64,000 nucleotides of DNA from Ophioderma brevispina (lineage: Eukaryota; Echinodermata; Ophiuroidea; Amphilepidida; Ophiodermatidae): the NCBI GenBank assembly GCA_023653785.1, contig JAMKCH010007166.1, forward strand, positions 1 to 64,000, given 5' to 3'. Below are positions 53,533 to 64,000 of the stretch, piece by piece. The translations under genes were made by a program, and so were the position numbers. How positions within the stretch are numbered: position 1 is the stretch's first letter; the number at the start of each line of letters is the position of its first letter. The notes below the pieces were generated by a model. It searched no databases. It worked only from the letters and a program-made list of their open reading frames with translations, and was not told where the DNA came from.

Positions 53533-55999
53533 ACTTAAACACAAATGCGAGAAATAAACATTGATTACCCGCAGGTAGCGTTGTGCGGTTTGGCATGTCT
53601 GGAAGCCAAAACTGACGCATTGTCGGAATTACTAGTTCGTAAAACAGTGCGCCCACTAAAGACGCATTCATTTCGGTTGTCTTGCGACAGAAAAACAATG
53701 TGAAGACCTATTAATCTATTAATGAACAGAGTCAGTGACATGCGTAAATCATCTTTAAGGGTACTCGTTGTCCTTGATGTTTAACTTTGCCTGTTCTTCC
53801 TAGTTTTTAAAATAATAAAGAGTACACCTCGAATTGTTTTCAAGCTGCTGAAAAGTTTTAGTAGTGTTTTCATGTGTGAATTTTCTGGAATTGTGAGACA
53901 CTTTTAGTGACAGTTGCTTTGATATAGTCTTTTTTTGTTATTTGTTTATTCACTATCAATCCAGAGGTTCGATTTCCGGGGCAAATCTTTAAGTGACTTC
54001 CACGTTTTAAAACCTACGTGCACTGAGTTGAACCGTAAAAATTAACACGATCTATATATACACTACTATATTATTTTACTGAAACTTAATTTTCCCGTGG
54101 GTCAAAGTTAAGTGAAGTGCTCTTAATAATGATTGCAATGGACTGTTAATTTAATGAACGAAAATCGAATAACTTTCTAAATGAGATGAAAAAGTCAAGA
54201 TCGGTTAAACGGCAAGACCCGAAGTATTGGTGATATAATATTATATGGTAGAAAAAATTAGTAATAACGGCACTCCGATCTCTAGATTTCACTACTTTGA
54301 AATACTTTAAAATCCATTTAATTTTATTATCAATGAGTTTGGCTCCTTGTATGATGATTTGGGCTCAAAGCGACTTGCTCTTGTATCCATATTACATATA
54401 TCGAAATTGGCTCCGCTTGTGTAATTTATTCGGCTCTTGTATAAAATGACTTGTCTCTGATGACTTCTTTCTTGTATAAAGATTTGGCTCTTTGCATCAT
54501 ATATCTATATAAACACTATCTTCATTTTTTTATATCTGTATTCGTGTGTGAGTGCGTGCGTATGTTTGCATACCCTACAATAGATACCGGCATGCAATAT
54601 CGTTGACTTTTGTTTAGTTTAGGACATGGATACAATTCTGCAGCATCAGGCATTTGATTTAGGTCCGAGGATTATGGTGCTTCCCTTGGCGTGCATTATG
54701 AACCATTCACATGTTATATTTTGACCGTTTATGTGTTGTGCTCCGTATATAATTTACTCCGTGATCAATTATCTTTAAACCATGTTCTCTTATCTTACAG
54801 TGCATTCATCCTTCATAATTGGCAACCCGAAGTGGTTGACCCAACCTACGAACCAGCCACAATGTCAAGCTGACGGTATAAGACATTTTGTGGTCCAGGA
54901 CCCGTGGGGTGTTGAAGAACGCTCTAAGAATGACTTTTCCTGCAAATGATCAACATCGACAGGTAATGACGCGCCCTGACGCGCATGAATCACTGTCCAG
55001 AGATCAGGTGGGTCCTCAATATACCTTCTGGGTCCCACATTATTTCTTATTTTTGACTTGTTTATTTGAATTAACTTGGTTTAAGGTGGCATACTAAGCA
55101 CATGAAATATAGTGATAAATTGGACGATAATTCTCACAAAACTTTAGATTGTGACAATGTAATGAAATGGTATTACCATTTGGGGGGGGGGGTTACTTTG
55201 TATTATAGGGTGTTCCTTTGTTTTCGTGTGCTTTTAGAATAAATGGGGATGTGCGAGAAGGTAGACTAGTGATTTTCTAAAAAATGGATTTCATAACCAT
55301 ATAACAGGTGTTGGAATTACTCAGATTTGTGTGTCCGTCGTGCCTATTCATAATAAAAAACGACGAACTGCATTAGCATAATCGATAGTACATGTATTTT
55401 CTCGATTGGTGTACAACATTATTATAATAGTTATACGGATGGTGACATAAAGATATACTTAATAGCCGACAATTCAGGAATACATTAGGCCTATACATGT
55501 CGATCATTGAATACAGTGCGAGTCACGTCAAAAATGTTGAATTTATTTCAAAATAAATTGTCGTTGCGATAAAAAGCTTTGTATTTTACATATGTATGGC
55601 CTATATTGAAATTACAAATGGACGGTCAATCGCGAGGAGAAATTCCATACTAAGGGACACAGAGGTGGTTTTAACCAATACATTAAATGCATTGCGATGT
55701 GCCTATACTTTACCTATACACCACAGTGGACTACAAAACATGCATCGTTACATAGGGATTACAGTGCTATCGACTTCTAACTATCGGAAGGACTATTCGA
55801 AATATAGATCTCAAAAGGGGACAACATCCAGGTATACTGCAGCTCAGGGAGCAAATTTCACTCGCTTAGCGAAAAATACGGGGAAGTCGTCCCAGATATG
55901 CATTTAACCATAGAGGTCACAGTCCTCATTCACGATGTTGGCAAATGTAGCATTATAGACGTATGGTAGATACCGTTTTACAGTGTATCACTTAAGATT
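53533..55999. other. Mostly unassigned; two exon-like stretches
   Basis: 54801-54962 has a good acceptor (TCTTATCTTACAG) and donor (CGACAG|GTAATG); the frame with MTFPANDQHRQ ends in phase 0. 55808-55946 reads ISKGDNIQVYCSSGSKFHS and continues open (EKYGEVVPDMHLTIEVTVL). Either could be an upstream exon of gene B, but no join was found that keeps the frame into 60914 without a stop. Left unassigned. A G-run lies at about 55182. Confidence 0.3.
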
Positions 56000-56640
56000 A
56001 CTACACTTTGGGCAGTAACCATCTGTAGAACCACATACAGATAAATGGTTCACACTTTCTGTAAAACCCCCACTGGTTTGCCTGATATGTAAGACCAGTG
56101 TTTACCACACTGGTTACACTATCCAGGGCCCTACGCAGGGGATTTATTTTGGGGGGGTGCGGCAATTCGAAAAAGTGGACCTTTTTCAAACAAGTGACCT
56201 TTGGGGGTAGAAAGGGGACCTAAAAACCCCTAAATTGGTCCGTTTTTGGACTTTTTGAACATTTTATCACCAAAAAGGGACTTTCTTGTCAATTTTTTTC
56301 TAATTTTTGGACCTTTTTATCAAAACACTTCAGAAAAAGTGGACCTTTTGACCATTTGTGAATTTTTGGGGGGGTGCGTAGCACCCTCCGCACCCCCCTT
56401 GCGTACGGGCATGAACAATCTGTAAGACAACACTGGTTACACTATCTGCAAGACCACACTGGTTACACTATCTTGCAACGACAACACTGGTATACTATTC
56501 TGTAAGGACCACCACTGGTTACATACTATAAGCCCACCACGGTTTACACGATCGTAAGACGCACAAGTTGATTAACACTATCGGTAGACCAAACTGGTTT
56601 ACACTATCTGTAAAACCACATTGATTTAATTTTTTATAAT
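56000..56640. repeat. Minisatellite, about 27-bp unit ACACTGGTTACACTATCTGTAAGACC
   Basis: About ten imperfect units flank and follow an inserted G-rich element (56125-56412). Variants include CCACTGGTTTGCCTGATATG and CACACTGGTTACACTATCTG. Confidence 0.85.
56125..56412. mobile_element. G-rich inverted-repeat element (GGGGGTGCG family), copy 2
   Basis: Begins AGGGCCCTACGCAGGGGATT and ends CCCCCCTTGCGTACGGGCAT, with GGGGGGGTGCG near both ends. The inside has AAAAGTGGACCTTTT phrases. It interrupts the minisatellite. Same family as 5360-5679. Confidence 0.75.
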
Positions 56641-59459
56641 TTAAATTTCATTTGTGTTTCGTTTAGATTAATAAGGAATCCCACCAAGTTCACACACAGA
56701 ACTAGAAATTTTAGCTAATGTCAAGAAAGCGGTTATCTTAGTAGACCACTCCGATACTCGGACGCTAGATTTGAATGTATCAATTAACCAAGTCGGCAAA
56801 GAAAGATAAAAAAGGCACCGATCGAGAGTAAGGGTTTGATGTGACACCTTAGAGGGGAAGGGTGGGCACCACTCATACAATCGGTTTGGTCATTTTATGA
56901 CCCCCATGACAGATTGACATATCTGGACACGGCTATTCGGGGTTTTATTCGTTTAGCTCCAGTTTGCCAATTGGAGCTAAAGTGGAATTTATCCCATTTA
57001 GAGTTCAGACATGGACGGGTATCGCATACCACACCTTGAAATACAAAGTAGCTATATACACAAGTAGCTTTTTTTAGTATTCGGGGGGCAAACAGCTTCC
57101 ATCCAAGTGTGTGCGTTTAGTTCTGTCTGGCCGCTCGCTGTTGAGCGATTCGTAATTGGGTTCTGTTTAGGTCTGGTACTCTAGTTAGGAATAGGAAGAA
57201 ATTAGTGGAAAATTGTACGGCAATTTATGTTATCTAAGCCTTATCTAGTTGGTAATCCTTGCACGCACTTTGATATATGCAATAGTAAACATTTTCAGGG
57301 ATAAAAGAAAACATGAGAACGTCCAACATCTAATGCAGATGCAGGTTGGCGATGGCGCAAACTCCAAAGGAACATCGCGGAGTAAGGAGAGAAGGCGGAC
57401 CCTCTATAATCATCATAGTTATTTCACCATCAATTTGAGGTGGTGTTTTTCAAACTACTTTATCTTGTAGCAAGGTGTTTTTATCCCAAAAATACACTTA
57501 TATAAGAAAAAAATGTAGAAAAGTCTGAGAAACTTCAGGGGTATATTGCTGCATCTGGATATTGTTTTAAAGCAAAGCTTGCAGCTGCATCATTCAAGAC
57601 CTTTATTATTTATGAAGAAACACGAAGATGTTGAATACTGCCATTTGTATGGAGCTCTAAGTGAAGCTTAGATAGACCTTTTGTCCTATAAGCTACAAAG
57701 AGGTTAGATGAGGCAGCCCTTTATAAACAATACCAAAACCTAGCGCTTATGCTGCTAAGATGTGGATTATATAAGTATTCACACCCCCCAAGCAGGACTC
57801 CGGAATACAACACAATGACCCATGGCCGCGCTATTTCCCATAGCGCAGTTTAATCGCTTTCATTCAACATGGTATTGAGCCAAATTACATCCTTGTATGC
57901 TTATGATGCCCAGCACATCCATGGTCAGCTGTTGTTAACGTGTAATAATCCCAAGGCTACTGAACTGAGCTCATGGTAGATTAGCATGCCTGGTAATGCT
58001 TTGATGTAATAGGTTGTGTTGTGTTTTTGGCAATTCCATTAGCCGTGTCCGGCCCCCCAGAAAACAAATAAGCAAAATGAGGTATTTCCCCCCCCCAAGA
58101 ACCAGAATGCCACTCTATATATATGTGCTAAATAATATAAAGCCCACATTCTTGCAAAGCGGCACTGTGGTTCTAGGGGGGGGGAAAGGGTTCCCCCGTA
58201 TTTGGAAATTTCAAATTTACACAAAAGCCCTGTGTGATAATTTTACATAAAACCAACTTATTGCAATGTTATGTAAAGCTTGTGAGGGAGGATATTTTTT
58301 AAAAACAGCAAAAGGTAAACTTTGAGCATGTCGTTTTATAAGCGGAAATGTTTCAAGTTCATCTGTTCTATGAAAACTATAGAGGGCGTCCTTCATTTAC
58401 TTATACGGCGGAATCATCCTCACACTCACTATAATCTCTCCTCTGTTTCATCTACTCTCGACTACAAAGTACCAAAGCGGTGGCGGCCAAGCCTCATTCA
58501 TTATAGAAACTCACCAAAAATGTCGAAAGAAATTACAGTAATACAGAGTGCAAACCACAACCAATTTGGGTGCTCGGATGTGGGTCGGTCATTGGTGTTT
58601 CCATGAACCCACATACGACCTAGTCCTCTTTCGTGATTCAATCAAGAAAAAATCAGAATACCATTCCAGTGGAGTGGATTCTTCAAACTCAACGGTTTTG
58701 GATAAGACATATTCCATGACAACATAAACAAAATTCGTTAATTTTTCGTCAAATTCGCTTTTTTACGTTAAACCAATGGCGACGTCTGAATATTTTGATT
58801 CTTGGCCGCCCTCCCCATGTCGGCGATGTCCTTTCCAGAATTCCCGATTAGGAACTACCGCGCAAATGATAATTTGATTTAGTCTCCTTTGGTGCTCTGT
58901 TTCAAACAATATGGGCCCCGTCATTCTCTTTTGTTTAATCAAAGTTGTACGTGTTGAAGAGACTAATATTAACATTAATAAGTGATCGCCCATCCCTGAC
59001 CTACATTTAAGTACTCCCGATTAGGCTGTGTAGATCTGATATGTCAGATATGTCAGATATGACATGGGGGTCACAAAATGACCAGGACCGCTGCATTACA
59101 ATGGAAATAGGTCACGGTTGAAGCTGTGAATGATGTGGACACTTCAGTGTGTAAAGATGGCCACTCCATTTGAATGTGTAGACCGTCAACACATTTTGCT
59201 AGAGAATATAAAGTGGGAAATATAAGGATAAAAAAAAAAAAAAAACGTAGCAACGACATGTTCACGAGGGTTGATGCATAATAAGCGCAAGCAATTTAAC
59301 ACTATTTCATATGGTAGTCGTTCATTCTTAAAGTAGGCATAGTGTTCTTCATACAATGCATCTCCAATACAAATTTTGCACTGATTGTCACGTGAATCAT
59401 AGTGAACAAAAGTAACTTAAATGAACAGGAAATCATCTCAATCTTGCAATTTAAGTGTA
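56641..59459. other. Unassigned stretch upstream of gene B
   Basis: Expected to contain upstream exons of gene B, but none was identified. Open frames at 57249-57470 and 58322-58606 have no recognised motif. C- and G-runs at about 58089 and 58178; an A-run at about 59230. Confidence 0.35.
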
Positions 59460-60600
59460 TAGTACACAGCAAGACAGCTCCCAACCCAACCACTTCCGAC
59501 TACACAAGGACTGCATTTTTTTCAAAATCCCCTAACAGTTCTTGTTCAAAACTTGCAAAATTTACAATTTTTATCCCGACCAGGATATTAACCGCTCGTC
59601 AACGAGACAAGGGCTGCTTAAACTGCCGAGCAGTAGGGACCGCATCATGGAGCAGCAAGATCCAGCATGTTTAATTTGGCGACGCCACGTGTTCAGTTCC
59701 CGATTAGTCGCCGACCTTGAAACGACAGCAAAAGTTGTTACATGTCGCTGTCAAGACTGCTCGGCGATTGGTCGCCGAGTAGTTACGCCAAGAAAGGTCC
59801 CATCACATGAAGACAAACCGCGACGTGACCCAACCTCTTCCCAACTACACAAGACCACTTGCTTCCAAATCGTCTGCATCCTTGTTCGAAAATTACAAGA
59901 CAGGAATGCTCATCGCCGAGTACAGTAGGCGATCAAGCATGTCACTTGTTCAGGTTCTCAATCAGTCGCAGAACCTTACCACGACAGCACAAGTTGCTTT
60001 CAAGACTGCATGTCGGCGACTATCTTCTGTAGTCCGCCGAGTTTAGGCGCCTATTCAACAGATCCAGTTGGCTTGCATGTTCTTCTCCCGCTTGGAGCAG
60101 ACTCCTTGCCGACCACTTTCCAACTGCTCATCACAACCACTCATGGTTCACCAACTCATCGCTCCGCTTCCAAACCGCTCATATGTGTTCAAGGCCGACC
60201 TTCCCGATTCCAAAACCCGCCACGCTTTTTTAAGCTGTCAAGAAAGAATCGTGGCGGTTTTTTCAATTTGCCACGTTCTCCCGACCACACAAGACTGCAG
60301 AAGACTGTATAGGACAGTCCCAGACTTGGCCAAAACTACACCTGAAAAAGGAAAATTACGATTTTCGAAAAAATGACCAATCGGCACCAGTCTTGAGCAG
60401 TCTGGAAGCGGTTTTCTAGCAAATAATGGGTAAGACTACAGACGACTGCACAGAACAGGCCCAGACCTTGCCAGAACTACACATGAAAAAGAAAAACTGC
60501 TCACGATTTTCGAAAATTGGCCAATCGGCACCAGTCTGGAGCAGTCTGGAAGTGGTTTTCTAGCAAAAAATCGGCTGTGTGACTGAGCCTTTAAGTACTT
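59460..60600. repeat. Repeat block richer in GC with a 145-bp tandem duplication
   Basis: Phrases like CCCAAC..CTTCC.ACTACACAAG recur at about 59482 and 59829, and GGTCGCCGAG-type words are frequent. At 60289-60430 and 60433-60570 a unit of about 145 bp is repeated (ACGATTTTCGAAAA, CCAATCGGCACCAGTCT, GGTTTTCTAGCAAA). The open frames over it look like repeat artefacts. Confidence 0.65.
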
Positions 60601-60913
60601 CTTGTCACTATAAATTCATGTGACAACCAGAGCAAAAATTGTTATTGGCAGAAATGCATTGTAGAAGAACACTATAGGCCATACACTCTTGGCCATACCT
60701 CCCCGTGGTACCAATTAATGTTCCACCGATATGGGTCGCATTTCCGCCACCCTACTATAAAGATGGGTGCACCCCAGCAACTGTACTAACATGTGGATAA
60801 TAAAATGTACCATCATGACAATACATTTGTAACACTTCTTTCAAAGCTAGCCGTACCAATAGTGAAGCCAATCTTGCTTACATAAACTCGTTCTATCCTG
60901 ATTGAATTAACAG

Positions 60914-61102
60914 AACCAAAACCATTGTATCTAAGAGAAATAGTGGACAAACCGTTACCGAGGGAGGTTCAGTTCTATGTCGGGGACGATTTAACCTTCC
61001 AGCTACAGTTAAAGAATAGTAATGTGACGGAGAAATTTAATGCATTAACTTTGAAAAGTATGTATGAGGTGACGTACCTTCAAGGCAACTCTATATTCCA
61101 CA
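60914..61102 (+). CDS. Gene B exon (CABIT module), partial gene
   Basis: The acceptor AATTAACAG and donor TTCCACA|GTAAGTA bound 189 nt, entering with two bases of a split codon and leaving one. Key residues: LREIVDKPLPREVQFYVGDD, then LTFQLQL and EVTYLQGNSIFH. The pattern 'P..V....D.LTF.+.L' is that of the CABIT domain in GAREM/THEMIS-type proteins. It matches gene A exon 3 in length, phase and landmarks. Upstream exons were not found in the window. Confidence 0.85.
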
Positions 61103-61153
61103 GTAAGTATATTATGTTATTTAAATACATGTAGGCCTATTCGCCCAAAGAGG

Positions 61154-61800
61154 GCGAGGTGGCCGAGCGGTCTAAGGCGCTGAACCGTCGGCAGAGTATA
61201 AGATCGATCGAGCGGCCCAGGTTCGAGCCCCGCAAGAGTCGGGTTTCTTGGTCATACTCAAATAGTTCCTGTAAGGTCGGAAATTGCATAATTGCACAGC
61301 AGTGTGATTATGGAATTTCTCCTCGCTCCCACTGCGTAAAATGTGCAGGTGTATGCAATGGGTGCCCGGCGCCTCATGGTTCGGAGAGTCATGTAAAGCT
61401 GTTGGTCCCAAAGAGGTTCTATATAGATAGAGAGGCAAAACGTTACGTAATCTTTAGAAATTCACCGTCTCGCATGTTTTGCCGACCACAAAGAAAACCT
61501 AGAGTACCAACAATAGAAAGCAATGGCTGCCTCCGCTTCTTCAACATACTGTGGGTGCCGCTTTGCATATACACTAATCGGTAGTGATTTTTTTTTTTTT
61601 TTTTTTTTAGAGTCGGGTTTCTTGGTCATACTCAAATAGTTCCTGTAAGGTCGGAAATTGCATAATTGCACAGCAGTGTGATTATGGAATTTCTCCTCGC
61701 TCCCACCCATTGCGTAAAATGTGCAGGTGTGTGCAATGGGTGCCCGGCTCCTCATGGTTCGGAGAGTCATGTAAAGCTGTTGGTCTCGTGTGTCAGGGGA
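61154..61800 (+). mobile_element. tRNA-derived SINE with duplicated body
   Basis: The head GCGAGGTGGCCGAGCGGTCT...GGTTCGAGCCCC (to about 61232) resembles tRNA-Leu/Ser. The body, starting AGTCGGGTTTCTTGGTCATA, appears twice (about 61236-61408 and 61609-61782). The 174-bp repeat (61415-61588) and a T-run (61588-61608) lie between the copies. Non-coding, in gene B intron; the two-strand open frames here are artefacts. Confidence 0.75.
61415..61588. repeat. Interspersed 180-bp repeat, copy 2
   Basis: Same ends as 1910-2090 (GGTTCTATATAG, ATCGGTAGTGAT); followed directly by a run of about 20 T. Confidence 0.8.
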
Positions 61801-61839
61801 GTCATTCCTGAACACGTAAAAAGTTGCAGACCTTATCGA

Positions 61840-61996
61840 AAAGAGTAGGGGACCATCCCGGGTCTGTTACCTGCACTCATCCCTCTAGGTACCAGGGTCC
61901 CTTCCAACCCGCACTAGGCCGAAATCCAGCATGGAAACATGTTGAGGCCTTAGTCCAGCAGTGGACTGACAAAAAGGCTGATGATGATGAGGCCTA
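61840..61996 (+). repeat. Retroelement 3' tail with GAT repeats
   Basis: CAACCCGCACTAGGCCGAAA, CCAGCAGTGGACTGAC and AAAGGCTGATGATGATGA resemble the 3' end of RTE-like LINEs or SINEs mobilised by them, from memory of animal repeats. It directly follows the SINE body. Confidence 0.5.
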
Positions 61997-62529
61997 TTCC
62001 TATTAAAGTTGGAAATAATTACGAATAGTGAGAAATTCTAGGCAGTTCGTTGGTTGAAAGTGCATCATGTGATGTCATTTGCCGCTTTAATCAACGAAGT
62101 GGAAAGTACCATTTGCACGGTAAAAATACACAAATATTGACTGCTTGTATGCATGTGTGCGCCAACTACAATCCTCGAAAAAATTGTTCTTGACAACACT
62201 TTGCTGTCTATAAAATGCTCCCCGCACCCCATTCAATGTTGGAAACGTCAATGTCTTGTTCCGTTCGCCAAATTGTATCAACATTGATTCGGGGGGGGGG
62301 GCAGGGGCGCCTGAGTCTGCATCGTTCTACATCCTCAAATCAAAAGCAATCACATTCGTAGGTCATTCACAATTCAAGCACGAATTGGGACTTAGGTAAA
62401 TGTATCTTTCGAAGAACTTTTTTCAATGATTGTAGTTATCTGTCATCTTGCTGCACGCCATTGTGTTTCATGGATTAAGCAATAATACACTGCGCTTTAT
62501 TCGGAGCTCATTGCAAATTTTGCAGAACG

Positions 62530-62660
62530 TGTTCAGTTGTAACATATTTTGAACACCTGTAGAACCTATTTCAGGTGTTCTGGACGTGTTCTGAACACGC
62601 AACCTATCCAGAACACCTAAAACATATTCTGCAGGTGTTCAAAATCTGCTACAATTGAAG
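62530..62660. mobile_element. Short palindromic MITE in gene B intron
   Basis: CAGTTGTAACATATTTTGAACACCTG...TTCAGGTGTTCTGG pairs with the inverse CCAGAACACCTAAAACAT...CAGGTGTTCAAAATCTGCTACAATTG. Arms about 60 bp with a tiny loop. Confidence 0.85.
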
Positions 62661-63173
62661 AGGGACCCCGGAGAGAAAAACTAAATAGGTTCATGGTAGA
62701 TATGGGTGTATTGGATCAAACCAGAAAGTCTGAGCATCGGAGGATATTGGGTTGTATGAGTAACTGATTTAATGTTCATCATTTTAGGTTGACTTGCCTG
62801 CCTGACTTGCCTGTCAGCCCAGGGCACTGACATCATTCATTGTGTGTTTGGCATGCTTTTTGAAAAGCACGCAGGCATTATTCACACAATTGCTATTGCA
62901 TATTTGGAAATCATGTAGGTGTTGTACTATAGACCTGTTTTGAGATATTGATCTGACAGGTGCAAGGAGGACTAACACATACAATAACAATTGTGTGAAG
63001 TAATGCCTAAAGTGTCCTACAACAGTTGCTTTATGTGAAGAGCAAAATCTGGCCAACTGATCTACCTTTTAGCCAGTTAACACATACTAAATATATTTAG
63101 GCTTCGTAATGTGTATTGTGAATGTAACTAGTGTTATACGAATTTGTAAAATATTTGATCACTTTTTTCCTAG

Positions 63174-63341
63174 ATCATTTAGACACCATGGTTGTTAACA
63201 TCCCTATCTATGCACCTGTTCAAGTATATGTAGCCGAGGGATTTAAGACAAGTACTCCAGAGAAATGGACAAAGTACCAGGCGTTATTAGGGAAGTTGGT
63301 GGGCAAGCACGTGACCTTCCAGCTTTACCCGGGAAACCAAA
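63174..63341 (+). CDS. Gene B exon (CABIT module), partial gene
   Basis: The acceptor TTTTTTCCTAG and donor CCAAA|GTAAGC bound 168 nt in the same phases as gene A exon 4. It reads LDTMVVNIPIYAPVQVYVAE, then GFKTSTPEKWTKYQALLGKL and VTFQLYPGNQ. The shared V-x-N-I-P-I opening and TNQ/GNQ-S ending tie it to gene A. The gene continues beyond the window, so its C-terminus (SAM or not) is unknown. Confidence 0.85.
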
Positions 63342-63499
63342 GTAAGCATGTAACTACATAAGGCAATGTTGTGAGAATCAGTGTCTTTATTGCCATGCTT
63401 TGTAATTAACATGTCTCTAGTAGAGGGAACAGTGTAAAAGCTTCATACTTGATTTTAAATTGCTGCAGACGTACTGAAAATAGCTATCCATTCCATTAA

Positions 63500-63735
63500 A
63501 TAATGTACAGTAACGTAAATTTGGTTGCCGATCCATACCCGTCCTTGCAGGTTTTCTCCGAGATCTTCGGTTTCCTCCTGCATCTAAAATCGGACGTCTT
63601 CCCATAAAGCCTTCCTTGTCGTTCTGGATTTACTCGTTGTGTTGTAGCAGCCTTAGGCGCTCCACAGCGGCGCCCTGAGCACTTCGTTGGATTTGTCGCG
63701 CGTTATAAGAATTAAATATTATTATTATAACAAAT
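63500..63735 (+). mobile_element. SINE 3' part with ATT tail
   Basis: GGTTTTCTCCGAGATCTTCG, GGTTTCCTCCTGCATC and TTGTCGCGCGTTATAAGAAT followed by ATTATTATTATT are typical of a widespread animal SINE body and tail. No tRNA head is visible, so 5'-truncated. Confidence 0.7.
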
Positions 63736-63819
63736 AATTGCTTAAAACACTAGAAATTAAACTTCCGCGGGAGTTCGGTGGACCTTTTTGGCTACTTTCA
63801 CAATTTCACAGTTTTGTCC

Positions 63820-64000
63820 CCGCTAACGGGGTGGCCGGATACCTCACTCAGCAATACTGCTGAATGAGGAGCAAAAGATAATTGACCGGACGCCCTTCCT
63901 GACGTCAATCCACAGTTTTCGGCGGTGGGCCTAGCCTTTGGGCAACGACGCCCACCATGCAAGGCTGCAATGTGCTGGATGGCCGCCATTAGCTCTCCAG
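63820..64000. repeat. Probable repeat at window edge
   Basis: GGGGTGGCCGGATACC...ACCGGACGCCCTTCCTGACG, with TACCTCACTCAGCAATACTG and CTGAATGAGG forming a weak inverted pair. GCCCTTCCTGACG is a phrase common in animal repeats. It continues past the window. Confidence 0.45.

Noticed and set aside
56000..56640. CRISPR-like array
   Set aside because: Direct minisatellite repetition of about 27 bp without unique spacers.
59402..60376. Chain of overlapping plus-strand ORFs
   Set aside because: Fall in the GC-richer repeat block; no domain, and the frames overlap each other.
61154..61240. Functional tRNA-Leu/Ser gene
   Set aside because: A- and B-boxes are present but the anticodon and acceptor arms do not fold well, and a SINE body follows directly.
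61159..61815. ORFs of 88-141 codons on both strands
   Set aside because: They lie within the SINE and its duplicated body; non-coding repeat.

Overview
The window looks like nuclear DNA of a metazoan, most likely a marine invertebrate. It is AT-rich and gene-poor, its genes are split by introns, and it is crowded with short inverted-repeat elements, tRNA-derived SINEs, LINE fragments and a DIRS-type tyrosine-recombinase retrotransposon. I infer the phylum only loosely; echinoderm or another deuterostome would fit the element mix. No prokaryotic, organellar or viral gene set is visible.

Genes. Two related plus-strand genes lie about 50 kb apart. Gene A (about 4.39-11.75 kb) assembles into five exons whose reading phases agree. 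It encodes a CABIT-like module (exons 1-4) followed by an acidic, low-complexity region and a C-terminal SAM domain (exon 5), the layout of the GAREM family of Grb2-associated adaptors. Two oddities stand out: an in-frame TAG inside exon 1, and a GC donor instead of GT after exon 3. Gene B enters at about 60.9 kb and runs off the right edge. Its two visible exons are 189 and 168 nt, exactly the lengths of gene A exons 3 and 4, with the same phases and recognisably similar proteins. A possible last exon of an unidentified minus-strand gene lies at 27.68-28.04 kb.

Mobile DNA. The largest element is a decayed DIRS-like retrotransposon (18.1-24.45 kb) with split inverted termini, gag-like, reverse transcriptase/RNase H and tyrosine recombinase remnants. 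A 1.03-kb insertion interrupts its RT, and a second copy of that insertion lies at 12.9-14.0 kb. A CR1/L2-like LINE tail (25.6-26.0 kb, plus) and an L1-like LINE 3' part (49.2-50.5 kb, minus) are also present.

Much of the rest is palindromic. There are long foldback elements at 1.3-2.9, 12.2-12.7, 14.7-15.6, 16.2-17.1, 28.8-29.6, 34.3-36.1, 45.7-46.2 and 46.3-46.9 kb. There are TTAA-flanked MITEs, a CAGGG-ended element at 26.35-27.54 kb, and small near-perfect hairpins. Several are nested, for example foldback > SINE > TTAA MITE at 34-36 kb. Tandem repeats include a two-type satellite of about 176-bp units (43.5-44.6 kb) and two minisatellites, each invaded by the same G-rich inverted-repeat family.

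All calls come from reading the sequence. Family names rest on motif recognition without database searches.
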